Below the pieces are notes generated by a model that saw nothing but the letters and a program-made list of their open reading frames with translations, was not told the DNA's origin and ran no database searches. A program made the position numbers and the translations under genes. Shown here in pieces: positions 33,327 through 44,478 of a stretch of DNA of 64,000 nucleotides. The number at the start of each line of letters is the position of its first letter. Position 1 is the first letter of the stretch. Source of the DNA: Salvia splendens (Eukaryota > Streptophyta > Magnoliopsida > Lamiales > Lamiaceae). The stretch spans positions 6,924,257 through 6,988,256 of the forward strand of contig NC_056040.1 in assembly GCF_004379255.2 (NCBI RefSeq), given 5' to 3'.

Positions 33327-36065
33327 CCCAGCGCCGTAATGATTTCACAACTTGTTGGCAAGCCAAGCTCTCCAGCGCATTGTTCCTCCGGAGTACATGA
33401 TATTCCTCCCACAGTTCGTCAACTCGACTCTAAACATCTGATATGGTCACTCCCCCGCGCACACGGATGTAATCCTCGTACGCAGTCCTCTCAGCAATGG
33501 TCGTATTCAGCTCGGCCTCCAGATCCTTCTTATCGGACTCTAAGTCCTTATTATCGGCCTCCAGCTTCACTAAACGAGCCAGAAGCTCGTCATTCTTCGT
33601 CTGATCGGCTATAGCTCTTTTCTCAGCTTCGTCTAAAGCCGAAGAGTACAGCCGTTTCCAGTGAAGTATCTCCATCTCCTTGAGTACAAGGCAGCTATAT
33701 TAGTTCGGCAGCTGTACCGAGCAGATAGTAAAATACAACAGGAATAAAGGCGAGTACGAAAAGCTATACGAAGACAAGTGTAGAGAATTTTTCATTCACA
33801 AGGAAAATTTTTTACACTAGGAGGGCTTCAAGGCCATTTTACAAGGAAGAAACTAGACTAAGAGAAGGGAGACGAAATCATACTCCGCCAGCTTCGTCTC
33901 CGGATCCTCGGTCTGGTTCAGCTTCTTTCTCCTGAGCTACCTCAGCCTCGGCCTCGCATCCTGCCGGCCTCGCCTCCGCCTCCTGATCGGCTTCCTTCTC
34001 CGGATGCCCGGCCCGCTCGACTTCGGCCTCCAGCTCCAGCGGCTCGGCCTCACCCTCTCCGTTGTAAGTCGAAGCGGGTGAAACGGGTCCCACGGAGGCA
34101 AAGATAGCCTCCAGGTTCTCGTCCCGATCAGCTCGACAACTCCGGACTCGGTCTGCAGAAAGCAGGACCGAGGATGAAGCGAGCTCCTCAAGGAGCGGCA
34201 GATTCTGAAGCCGAGCTGCTATCTCTCGGCTGTACAGAGGCAACACGACGTCGGCCCCCTGCTCGCCCTTATCGGTAATTAGCCTTACCAGACTACCGAC
34301 AAAGGCCGAGAACTGGCTGCTCAAAAAGAGTCTCTCCGTGTAAACACGGAGAGCCTCCCCCTGGGCAGCCACGGCGGCAGCCTCCTTCTGAGCCTCCCGG
34401 TGCTTCGTCTGCTCTTGCAGGATGATGAGCTGGTTTTTGGCTGACCGGGCTTCATCCTGAGCCGAGATCCTAGCAGCTCGGGCCCTCTCAAATTTGGCCT
34501 CAGCCTGTTCGGCCAGACTACGAGCAAGATGCAACTTCTTCTGCATCTCCTCGTAGTCGTGGGATGCTTTGGAGAGCTCCACGGAGACGAGCTTGGCTCT
34601 CTGAAGATGAACAAGGAAAAAACTCAACAGAATGGCCATCAAAAAATGTGGAAAAGAAGCCAAGTCAGAAAGCTTACCTCCACAAAATTCGTCGGCCATT
34701 GAAAAGGCTCAGGGACGTGTTCCGGGATGTCTGCAACCACCTCGGAGATGACCAGGTCTTTCCCCGGCACTCTTGGGGACTCATGAAATTTCCCCTTCCC
34801 TTTAGCCGAACACGACTCCGGCTCTTTCGGATCCGAAGAAGAGGTTTTTTGCCTCTTCGGATCCTTCTCGGCTTCAGACGCCGAGCGAGGGGCTCTCGGC
34901 CTCTCCGGCTCCACAAGCTCGGAGGACTTTCGGATAGCCTTATTCAGCATGTACACTGCCAAAAAGCAAGAAAACAAGGTTAGTTTTCTTCGTTAAAGCA
35001 GCAGAGCATAAAGATAAAGAGAAATCCTCACCCTCGGCCTCTTCGTCCGAAGACGAGATGTCGAACACGACGTCGCCCTTGACGAGCTCAGACTCCGTGT
35101 ATTGTTTCCTAACTATGGGAATCTTGTTGAGCTCGCCATCGAGCTCGTCCAACGGTTCAGGCCGAGGATGACGGATAACGGACTTCGGCCCTCTCCAGGG
35201 AAAACTAGGAGCCGCGGTCCTATCATAGTAGAAGAAGCGATTTTGCCACTTCGGCCACTTCGTTTTACAAAAGGCCCTAAAGGGCTGTACAGGGATCAAG
35301 TAAAACCAAGACCCCTTCCTCTTAAATTGAAAGAATTTAAGGATCGCCTTCAAAGACAAATCCCTTCCTAAATTACGGAGTTCGGCAGCGAAGGCCGACA
35401 AGTGCCTCCAAGAGTTCGGAGTCACCTGGCCTAAAGGAAGCTGAAAAAAATCTAGTAAATCTATAAAAGCAGAAGGGAGGGGGAAACGAAGCCCGCATTC
35501 TAAGCAGGCCTCGTACACGGTGGCGTAACCCTCCGGCGGGGAGTCAGCCCTATGATCACCGTCAGGTACCACCACCTTCCCCCCAGGAAAAAAGTATTTT
35601 TCGGGTAGGGATATCACAGTATCCTTACTCAAAATACTATGGAAATACTCTACGGTCTTCTCCCCGGACTCTTTCCGGCCAGAAGACCCCTTACCGCCTC
35701 TCCTACCGCTACCCGACTCCGAAGAAGAAGAAGAAGACATTTTTCTTACTTTTTGAAGGTGAAGAAAGTCTGAAGAAATTCTTGAAAGCGGAGAGAGAAT
35801 TTTCGCAAAAAAGAGAGAGTGCAGAAGAAGCAGTCGCAAAAGTGCTTCAATGATGAAGAAAGGAGGTATTTATCAGATTCGGCGAAGATTTCAAAATCGT
35901 CGCACCGTTTCGAATCCCACCTTTTCAGGATTCAACGGCCGGATTTTACTGTCGCATTTAATGCAAGGCACGTCCCCTGACATCAGCCTCCCCCTTGCCT
36001 TTATCCAGAATGCCGAAGTGACTCACTTCGCCGAAGTGATTCACTTCGCCCTTCGAGGGGGGTAG

Positions 36066-36783
36066 TGATGGGGTGCGTACTAAACAAGCCCAACAGCAAT
36101 GACGGCCCATCAGCCCAAAGCCCAAGGAAGAGTATGAGTTCGGCATTACCAAAGAGTTCGGCCTCAGCCTACAGCTCGGTAAAAGCCAACCAATCAAGCT
36201 CTACTCTCAGATCGGCAACCAAAGCAGTTCGGTCTCAGTATTCGACCGAACAAAGAGTTCGGCCTCAGCCTACAGCTCGGTAAAAGCCAACCAATCAAGC
36301 TCTGCTCTCAGGTCGGCATCAAGCTCTGCTCTCAGATCGGCAACCAAAGCAGTTCGGTCTCAGTATTCGACCGAACAAGGAGTTAGTGGACCCATACAGG
36401 ATTTCCACAACTTCCAACACACCCACTACCACTTGGTGTCAACTCAGGCCACGATCGTAGGCCATGACCTACGCTACATCCACGATCTTAGGCCATGACC
36501 TACACGACATCCACGACTTAGGGTGGTGATGCAAGCCACGATCTTAGTTCAATATATAAATAGAACTTAGATCAGATAGAAAGAGGTTAAGCTCTCTAGA
36601 GATAAAATCATATAGCAAGTCTGTGTTGTAAGCTGTAATCCCAGATCAAGCAATACAATCTTGCCCTCCCTTCTTCCCGTGGACGTAGATTTACTTCAGT
36701 AAATCGAACCACGTAAATTCTTTGTGTCGTAGTCTTCATTCTCTACCAGCATTTACTAACATCAGAAATTCGCGGATTCATCA
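36066..36783 (+). repeat. 3' LTR of the gypsy element
   Basis: Same length as the 5' LTR and apparently identical to it, preceded by the polypurine tract. Just upstream, 36012-36056 holds two short repeats of GCCGAAGTGA(C/T)TCACTTCG, a potential hairpin. Confidence 0.93.
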
Positions 36784-37173
36784 GTTACATACAGCGGTGA
36801 AGTACATTGTAATCTGGAAATAAACAAATTAGTCTTGCGTTTAAACTTTTCAATTTTCCATAAAATCAATTTCTTAGTAGTATATGTTTTATAGTTGGGA
36901 ACGAATCAAAACGAGCAGAAAGTTGAGAACTTAATATAGATGATACGCAGATAATTTTCTTGTACAATTCAAAACCTCACTGATGGCATCTTGTCTCAGT
37001 ATCATAAATTTATGGGGCAAGATGGGAGTTTCTCCAACACTCTAATACTCATCAGATAAAGCTTACTATACATCACAATACAGTAATAATAATTAGACAA
37101 AACTGAAACTTGGACAAGAAAATTTGTCACATAATTGTACTAGTGGATTACATGGAGTCATGTAACATTAGTA

Positions 37174-39566
37174 TCAGCCGCATGGAGTGAGCTTCTTATT
37201 GCCTGCCCCACAAGGGTTGTCGTCCTTCCAGTCATCCCAGGCCCTTGCCTTATCTTGGGCAGCATCATCATCCTCGTCATCTTCATCCTCACCTGGCTTT
37301 TGTAGCCTGTTATCTGTGTGCCAAGATGTGCTGGCTTCTTCAATGAACTTCTTGGTATCTTCTTGCCACTTATTCATAATTTCCATCTCCTTTAACCCAG
37401 CTTCCTCTATACTCATGGTTGGTAATCTGTCAATTAAAATAACTTTCAGAGATCTCCTTCAAGGAACCACAGCAGTTTTCCATCTTTTTTATTGTCAGTT
37501 CAGATTTGTGATTACTAAGATACCTGTAGTGAGGCTGGAAAACTTTAGCTGCGATTCTCTCCCTCTCACTTGTTGGGTTTTTGGAGACAAGGCTTGAAGG
37601 TCCAAATAGCATCGGCTGATGCTTGTGTTCATGAGCCTGTGACACCGTCGCTCTACCCTCAATCACATCTTGAGCAAAAGTAGCACAGGTGATTGGAATT
37701 GCAGGTTTTGTAAATCGAGACCTTGTTGCTGCATCACGATGCCAGGCTTCTGCTATTTCAGCACGCTCATCAAGAATGGACTGAGCAAGCTCATTATTCC
37801 CTTCCTGCGGAAGAGAGTAACCACAAAAGATAAGTTGCATTCAAATGTATTTCCTAATGCTTTTGCATATGCTACACAAAGATAACACAAGTAAATCTGC
37901 ATGTAGCAGTTTGATGTTGTCATCTTTCTGGAAGAAATTAAGCTAACTAAAGAGGCAGAATTTATAAACACATTGCAAGGAACATGTGTTTGAATATGGA
38001 TGCAATAAACTAATCCAACAGTTCTGAAATCTAGATCAATAACTGCAATTTCTCAAATCTAAAGTAGCTCCCATTTTACAAGTTGATACCTTTGACTGTC
38101 TTTCCCTAACAGAAAGGAGCATCTCTTCTTCTCTCTTCAACATTTCCAGTAGATCAAATGCCTGTAACAAACAAGAACCAAAAATTGATTATTAACACTG
38201 GTGGGAAGTTTATGTCTACATAAAAAGTACCAAAAATTGATTATTAACACTGGAATTCCATACTAACCTTGCAGAGTGCCAAGGAGATGGTGGTCAGCCA
38301 TGCTTGAGGAGAAAATCATTTTATCAGGAAATATAAAGAAATGAGACAGAAGAAAGACAAGCAGAGACCAAAATACAGCAACAATGTCCATGAATCGTCT
38401 ACAACCCTTGACTCAAACAGACCTCCCTCTCCTCTTCCCCATCATCGTCATCAAAATCCTCTTCGCCGGACTCAACGGGAGTAGATAATGCAGATGCCCT
38501 AGTTGAACGGCCCCGTCGTTCCTTCCGCTCCCTTATTTCAAGCAATTTTGATTCAGCAGCTTTCTGACGTTTAAAGCGTGCAATCTGAGTACCAAATATA
38601 GTTAGAAAGGCCACATTACTACCAGAGTGCCAACAGATAATCAATCCAGTTTAGTACAGTAATACAACATCACATTTTGTTAAAACAAGAATTAGTAGAA
38701 TATCAGAAAATTCCTCCAGCTTTAAATTATTGAGCCATACACAGTAAATGGGTTCCTAGAGTAAATTTCTAAACCTACCTTCTGAGCTCTCTTATCAGCA
38801 AATGTTTTGCCCGTAGCTTCGACAAATGATTCTAGTTCTTCTTTTGGTACAAGCTCCATTGCCTCACAAAAGGAGAAAAATTCCTGATAGCAAGGCAAAC
38901 ACAAATCCAACATTACAATATGAATAGCTTTCTGATCCATATCCAGATCAGAACAAAAACCAGAAACACAGAAAATCATTGGTTGTGATCTCTACCTTCA
39001 GCTTTGCCTGTGAAAGTTTTAGGATTTCAATCCTATCTTCCTCAGCAATTTTCTCAGTTAGCTCACCAAGATAATATGGAACCTGAATGAAAAAAAGAAA
39101 TCAGCTTAACACATCAGAATGATTTATGATTGGTACTCCTAAATTAGCTTTCAGCTATCAGGTAGTAGTTAAAAAAAATGTGATTCTGACATTTTCGGTA
39201 TCAAATAACGAAATAATTATGTTAAATCATTAACAAGATACTTATTGATTAACATGCTGCAGAAAAACACTTAAGAGAATATATTTGAGATTTGCAGTAC
39301 TGATATCCTCTTTCGTCTCATTAAGCGAAAACAACCCTAATTTCCCAATCATTTCCTCGCATTTCCTCAACAATTCGCAACCTTTCTTCACTGTATCCCG
39401 ATCATCAAAAGTAACTCAATAAGCTCATCTAGATTGAGATCCAAAGCATGTGAATACAATCAACGGAAACCGGATCGACGGAAGAATCGGAGGCGGCTTG
39501 GTGTATTTTCCGAGCCTGCTCGAGAATTCGAGGAAGAGACAATTCGTCCATGTTCAATTCCACCAT
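37174..39566 (-). CDS. TAP46: TAP46: PP2A regulatory protein (Tap42/alpha4 family)
   Basis: Nine minus-strand exons join in frame: 39566-39458, 39390-39269, 39082-38996, 38883-38779, 38584-38419, 38302-38268, 38161-38090, 37804-37524 and 37426-37174, giving about 409 residues (Arabidopsis TAP46 is about 405). TAP46 binds catalytic subunits of PP2A-type phosphatases and acts downstream of TOR kinase. The recognised features are the N-terminal helical TAP42 domain (LPRILEQARKIH, KLGLFSLNETKEDIST, VPYYLGELTEKI), the central FKRQKAAE and ITCATFAQDV segments, an acidic stretch, and the C-terminal ARAWDDWKDDNP...NKKLTPCG. Exons 1-2, 2-3 and 5-6 need slightly unusual donor choices, adding one or two residues relative to what I remember of the family. 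The start ATG gives the family-like MVELNMDEL. Confidence 0.93.
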
Positions 39567-41747
39567 CGGAAACCACAAATCAAAATCTAGAAGGCGCCTA
39601 TGTTAAAAGTGGAGGAGCTAGCGAAACAGAAATCGTGCACCACCGGCGTATTTTAGTGACTAGCCCAGTAGCATTTCGGTTAAGCCCATTTTTATGAATG
39701 GATTAAATGGCCCATTGGGCCCTTTTATTTTAAAAGGATTACATCGCATCTCATATAAATCCAGATCCATTAAAATACATAACATTATTTACTTAGGAAT
39801 AAAATAAGCTCAACTTGATATTGGAAATGGCAACATTCGTTGATTTTGGTCTCTGTCAAAATTAAATGTACCTAAAAAAATTCAATATCGGCAACATCGA
39901 ATGGGGCACAGATCAGTCCTTTGAATGGCTAAGGCACGTGGTTAGTTATATGATAGTGGTACCAACAATCGACTCCCAATTTATTGCATAGCCAGTCTCA
40001 GCAGTTCGAAATGCTAATAATTATTTTTATCATTTAATACTGATACACAACAAAATAAATAAATAAATAAATATAAGACTCATATTTATAATTTGGATTA
40101 TGCATTGAGCAATTAATTATACACTAGACAAAATACATGGTTGTTGCCAATATCTTGGGGTCAAGGATCAACCATCACCCGTCATGAGGCTGAAAATATT
40201 CATTAAAGTCGGCATTTAGACCATTACCTATGTTCAGTGAGTGCAGAGTACGATTCAATCTCAATTGTGGAGGGATGAAGTAGCTCGCTCACATGCTAGT
40301 TGTTGTGTCATTTTGAATGAATGAGATATCGTGTTTTTGATACACTTATGTTATTTTCGCAGTCTCATAATTCATACGAGCATCTATAATTGCGAACTCT
40401 ATATTGAGCACACACATTAGTGCTCACATGTTGTTGCAGATGTATGAGGACATCTGTGCTACTCTATATTAATCCACTTGGTAATTTGAAATATTTTTTT
40501 TTCTAAAATCTTCTGAAAATATTAAGTACATCCAATCATCCATTTTTATAGAAGTAGTATTATTTTAGAATTTAATTACGTAACTTTTGTTTAATATAAT
40601 TGAAAATTTAGGGATAAAAAATCTGAAATAGGACAGAGTAGTAAATATGTTCAATTTTTTATTACTCGAAAATTTTTAGATAGTGTTAGTATGAATACTA
40701 TAATGCTCAATGTAGTAAGCCAATGCCGTTATCTCGAAACTGATATTAGTTGGACTATTCCAATCAAATTTCCATCTCTAGAAAACAGTGTTCTATTAGG
40801 AATTAAACTACATAAGTTGGAATGTTCAATCTTTGATTGAGGGTGGAGGAAGAGAATAATCATAGCAATGATGAGAAAATATTCTTTGAGAATCAAAGAC
40901 CTAATTTTCCTTGCATATATATTTCCATGTTGTGGGGTTGTAGAGAGAGAGACAGCCAAACCAACCTGGATTGTGTCAGTACACGTAAACTGTTTGATGA
41001 ATTGCCAGAAAGATATAGCATTGTCTCGTACCTCAAAATTTTAGAGTGTCAGTTTTGACGCAACTGCCAATAATATGGCCCATCTGGTTCGCCACATTCA
41101 GAAACATCAACTGAATCAGAGAATGTGAGGAAAAAACATGTTACTAAAAAGTGGGTTTTTATGGGCCAGCTCAGAAAACTAGAAAATCATAAGTAAATAA
41201 TCAGTGTGTTTTTTCCTTTGATTATCAGAGCTCATCTGGTTCAACACTTTTTAACAGAATTTCAGAGCTCACACGTGGAGATTATCAGTGATTAATTTCT
41301 TCAGTTAGACCAATTCTACTGCTTGGTTTATTTACATGGAAAAGGAAATTGAGGGCTCTTTCTTTAGCTGAGAGATAGTAGAAGAGAAGTGTGCTTGAAG
41401 AGAAAACTGCCTTAGTTATTGTACGTTATTTCTAGCTGATGATTCACACTTAGTTCCAATTGTGTTTTTGTTTTAAGAGGATATTTTGATTTCATTTTCT
41501 GCTTTCGGTTTGTGATGATTTTATGTTTAACTTGACTAGAAAGAGTTTCATGCTAGTTCTTTTTGTTTTTGTAGGTTGTGCTCTCATTCTTTAGGTGTGA
41601 TTGAACTCTAATTCTTGCCGTATGTCTGCCTGTGAATTCTTGAAATTTAACATTTGAAGAAGCTAATTCTTGTTATTCTTAAATGCTGATTGCAATACTT
41701 CATTGTTCAGAATTGGGCTGGTCTTGTAATTTTTGGGTGATGGTCTG
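39567..41747. other. Intergenic; divergent promoters of TAP46 and the coiled-coil gene
   Basis: The two genes are transcribed away from each other. DNA adjacent to TAP46 (39640-39730) contains GGCCCA/TGGGCC-type elements. The 3' part (about 41330-41747) looks like 5' UTR, possibly with an intron, of the coiled-coil gene. No other gene was recognised. Confidence 0.45.
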
Positions 41748-44478
41748 ATGATGGATGAGAAGGGGATGTCAGGTTCTATCACTGTTGTATCCGAGGATAG
41801 TATCGATTCGTTGTATCCAATGTTGTTTGGTGTTTCTTGTGCGTTTTTTGCTCTAAGGCTGCTTCCACAGCCTGAATTATGTGATGATAAGTCGTCACTA
41901 GTTAGAACTAGAATGCTTGAAGGGAGTAGCCATCTCTTAGGATTACTCGGGTGGAGGGTTCAAAGAGACATGGCAAAAATTAGAAAATCAGAGCTTCTTC
42001 AGAGGCTCGAGGATGCAGAGAAACAGGTTGAGGAATTGAAGAAGAGAAGAAGCGAAGACACAAGAGCCAATGAGAGAGTTGTGAGAATAGTTGCCACTCG
42101 GGAGCAGAGCTGGTCCGACGAGAGAAAGAAGCTCAGGCAGCAAATTGGCGGCCTCATGAATGATTTGAGAGTTGTAAAGATGAAGAGTGAAAGATCAATT
42201 GCTGAACTGAATCAGAAATTGAAGGAAAATGAAGCTATTCTGCATTTGAAGGATAAATCCATTGAGGAAGTGGAGCTCAAGAGAGTGGAAATTGATGAAA
42301 AAGTGAAAAAGGCTGAGAATATTGTAGAAGAGATGAGAGAGAACGCACAGCGTGAAGCTCAACGCCATGCTAGTGAAACCTTGAAGCATAAAACGGCATT
42401 CATTGAGCTTGTATCTAGTCAGAGACAGCTTGAAGCAGAGATGAGTCGGGCTGTAAGGCAGGTTGAGGTAGCAAAGCAAGAGATTCAGTTTTGGATCAGA
42501 AAGAGCATGCTGTCTTGGTAGCCCAGAAACTTTCGATAGAGCTTGTTAAAATGCGTAAAGATTTGGACCAGAAAGATCAAATTTTGTCAGCTATGCTGAG
42601 AAAGTCTAAAGTAGATATGACCGAGCTTTTAAAGGAAGTAAAATCATCTAAGGCAAAGAGACAGCAATCCGATCAAGAAGCAGCACGACGGAAGGCAATA
42701 TCTGAGTCTAAACATGATAGGCAATTACTAAGGAATATATTGTCTAAGAATGTAAGTGTAAAGTCGGATATATTCTCGGGTGGAAAATGCGGGCATTTAA
42801 AAGTTATGGCATCACTGGATGCTGGAAATCATAGAGCATCAGAGACTGATTATGGCGAGTTTGAGCAACCAGAAGCTATTAAGCCTATTAACGACCCATA
42901 TTTGACTGCACGAACTGATGAGCCACGTAAGGTCTCTAAGCATGAAACTTGCTTTTTCAAAATACTTGTATTGAGCATATTAATGTCTCTTAGTTCTCTT
43001 GCGCCTATTGAATTTGTAACTAGTTCTTTTGTTTTTTGTAATTCATTTTGAAACTTTAGAGTCTCTAGCTGATGTTGAGCGCTTGGAGAACTGGGCCAAC
43101 TTGGAAACAGTGAAATACGAATTTGCACTTCAGCAAAGGCATAACCTTGAAATAGATGCTTTTGTGGATCAACTGAGGCTCAAGGATGAAAGGTTGGAAG
43201 TTTTCCGTTGGCGTTTGTTGAGCATGGAAATGGAAGCGAAGAGGTTGCAGTCACACATTGAAGGGATCGATCATGAGATTACACAGCTGAGGAAGGAGAA
43301 TATGAGGCTGGAAGCTCTACTGCTGGACCGCGAGACAAAATTACATGCACTGAAAGAGCAGCTACTGATGCAATTCAATCCTCCAAACCTCCAGAAATTG
43401 AACTTTGAATCCTCTCTACACGAGGCAGCCATGAACCACGATACGGTATGGTCGAGAGTCAAGGTCATCAAAATGAAACCGGGGCAGGGAAGGCAAGAGA
43501 TGAAGGTTACAGCAGAAGAAATTCCTCAAGAAGTCGAAAATGAAAAGGTGCATGAAATTAAGGTTGATGAGCAGCTCAAGGATATAGTTGCGACGCTTAA
43601 ACATCCGCATAAGGAGATCAAAGATGCAAAGGTTGCATCCCTGGATCCTAATCATGTTAGGCAGGGAAGAAGTGGTCCAGATGATGCAGCAAATGTGGAA
43701 ACAACAACAACACTAGGCCAAGGATCAAGTAAGAAGAAAAACTCCACACTGGAATTGGATATTCATGCTCTTGGAGTCTCATACAAGATCAAGAGACTTA
43801 AGCAGCAATTTCTAATGCTCGAGAGGTTGATGGGGAAGCAAGAAAACAGCAAAAACAACAATGCGGATGTTGCAGCAAAGGGATTATATGCCCTTACATC
43901 CCTCCTAAATAAGCAGGTTGATCGATACCAGTCCCTTCAGGGGAAAATTGATGATCTCTGTCAAAGAATGGTATGAATCACCTTAGTATAAAATAATTGA
44001 CCTAATTATACTCATGTAATAACCCAAATCTAGATTTTAGTGTGCTCTGCTAAAGAATTCTTAGCATACTACTCCTACAACATCAATTTGGTCACCTAAG
44101 CAAGCCAATGGTATTTTATTTTTTGTAGTGCAGGATGAGAAGAACCTGAATCTGAGCTGCAGAGGCTCTTCTATTGCTAGAACAGGCAATGAAACAAAGA
44201 GGCTGGAGCACTTTCTCGAAGAAACCTTCCAATTACAGAGACATATAGTCGCGACAGGACAAAAATTAGTGGAAGTTCAAGCTAAGATTGCCACTGGATT
44301 TCTTGATTTTGCAGAAAAGATTGATCAGCCTGAGAGCTTTGACATGAAGCGATTTGCTGATAGTATCGTAACGCTGTTCAGAGAAGTTCAGAGGGGCCTT
44401 GAAGTTCGAATATCTCGGATTATTGGGGATCTTGAGGGAACCCTGGCATGTGATGGTATCATACATGTTAAAAAATAG
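41748..44478 (+). CDS. Long plant coiled-coil protein with an apparent frameshift
   Basis: Exons 41748-42926, 43060-43970 and 44134-44478 encode about 810 residues. The N-terminus has a hydrophobic stretch (YPMLFGVSCAFFALRLL, about residues 23-40). Long Glu/Lys/Arg-rich heptads follow from about residue 80 to 290, and a second coiled region is in exon 2 (ADVERLENWANLETVKYEF, RWRLLSMEMEAKRLQSHIEG). I recognise this as a conserved plant family of uncharacterised coiled-coil proteins but cannot name the gene. Near 42475-42490 the reading frame must shift: the upstream frame ends at a stop soon after 42518, while the coiled coil continues in another frame from about 42485. This looks like loss of one base within one exon, with no room for an intron. 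It is a real mutation or a sequencing error. Confidence 0.75.

Larger units (their letters stand above)
28547..35740 (-). pseudogene. Antisense multi-exon gene of the gypsy element, interrupted
   Basis: On the minus strand four coding blocks join in phase with GT-AG signals: 35740-35032, 34955-34678, 34600-33884, and 33678 onwards to 33332. The last block resumes at 28991 and ends at a stop at 28547-28549. The gap is exactly the nested LTR element plus one TSD copy, and the frame is preserved at the empty site. Block 1 starts with a Ser/Gly-rich tract and contains a domain like the plant 'putative gypsy-type transposon' family (Pfam Transposase_28; QVTPNSWRHLSAF). Blocks 2-4 are acidic, Ala/Glu/Lys-rich coiled coil; the tail is basic and Arg/Gly-rich. 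An in-frame TAG at 33432-33430 truncates the product. Antisense genes of this kind are known in Retand/Tat elements; their function is unknown to me. The start (35740) is the ATG before the Ser-rich tract; an in-frame ATG at 35839 is possible. Confidence 0.8.
21414..36783 (+). mobile_element. Full-length Ty3/gypsy retrotransposon, Tat/Retand-like
   Basis: Two 718-bp LTRs (21414-22131 and 36066-36783) are flanked by the exact 5-bp TSD GTTAC (21409-21413, 36784-36788). Internal order: primer-binding site, gag, aspartic protease, reverse transcriptase, RNase H, a second archaeal-type RNase H, integrase, tandem repeats, then an antisense gene and a polypurine tract (GAGGGGGGTAG, about 36055-36065). 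The second RNase H, the long 3' region and the antisense gene are features of the Tat lineage (Ogre/Retand/TatI). Without the nested element and its TSD copy it is about 11.0 kb. I saw no difference between the two LTRs by eye, which implies a recent insertion. The copy is damaged: gag is frameshifted, the antisense gene has an in-frame stop, and a 4.3-kb element sits inside it. Confidence 0.93.

Noticed and set aside
33430..34699. Minus-strand frames as host genes
   Set aside because: They fall between pol and the 3' LTR of the gypsy element and share its splice-linked antisense gene, so they belong to the element.
42457..42484. Micro-intron that would restore the frame of the coiled-coil gene
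   Set aside because: Candidate GT...AG pairs here are only 24-27 bases apart, far below the usual plant minimum.
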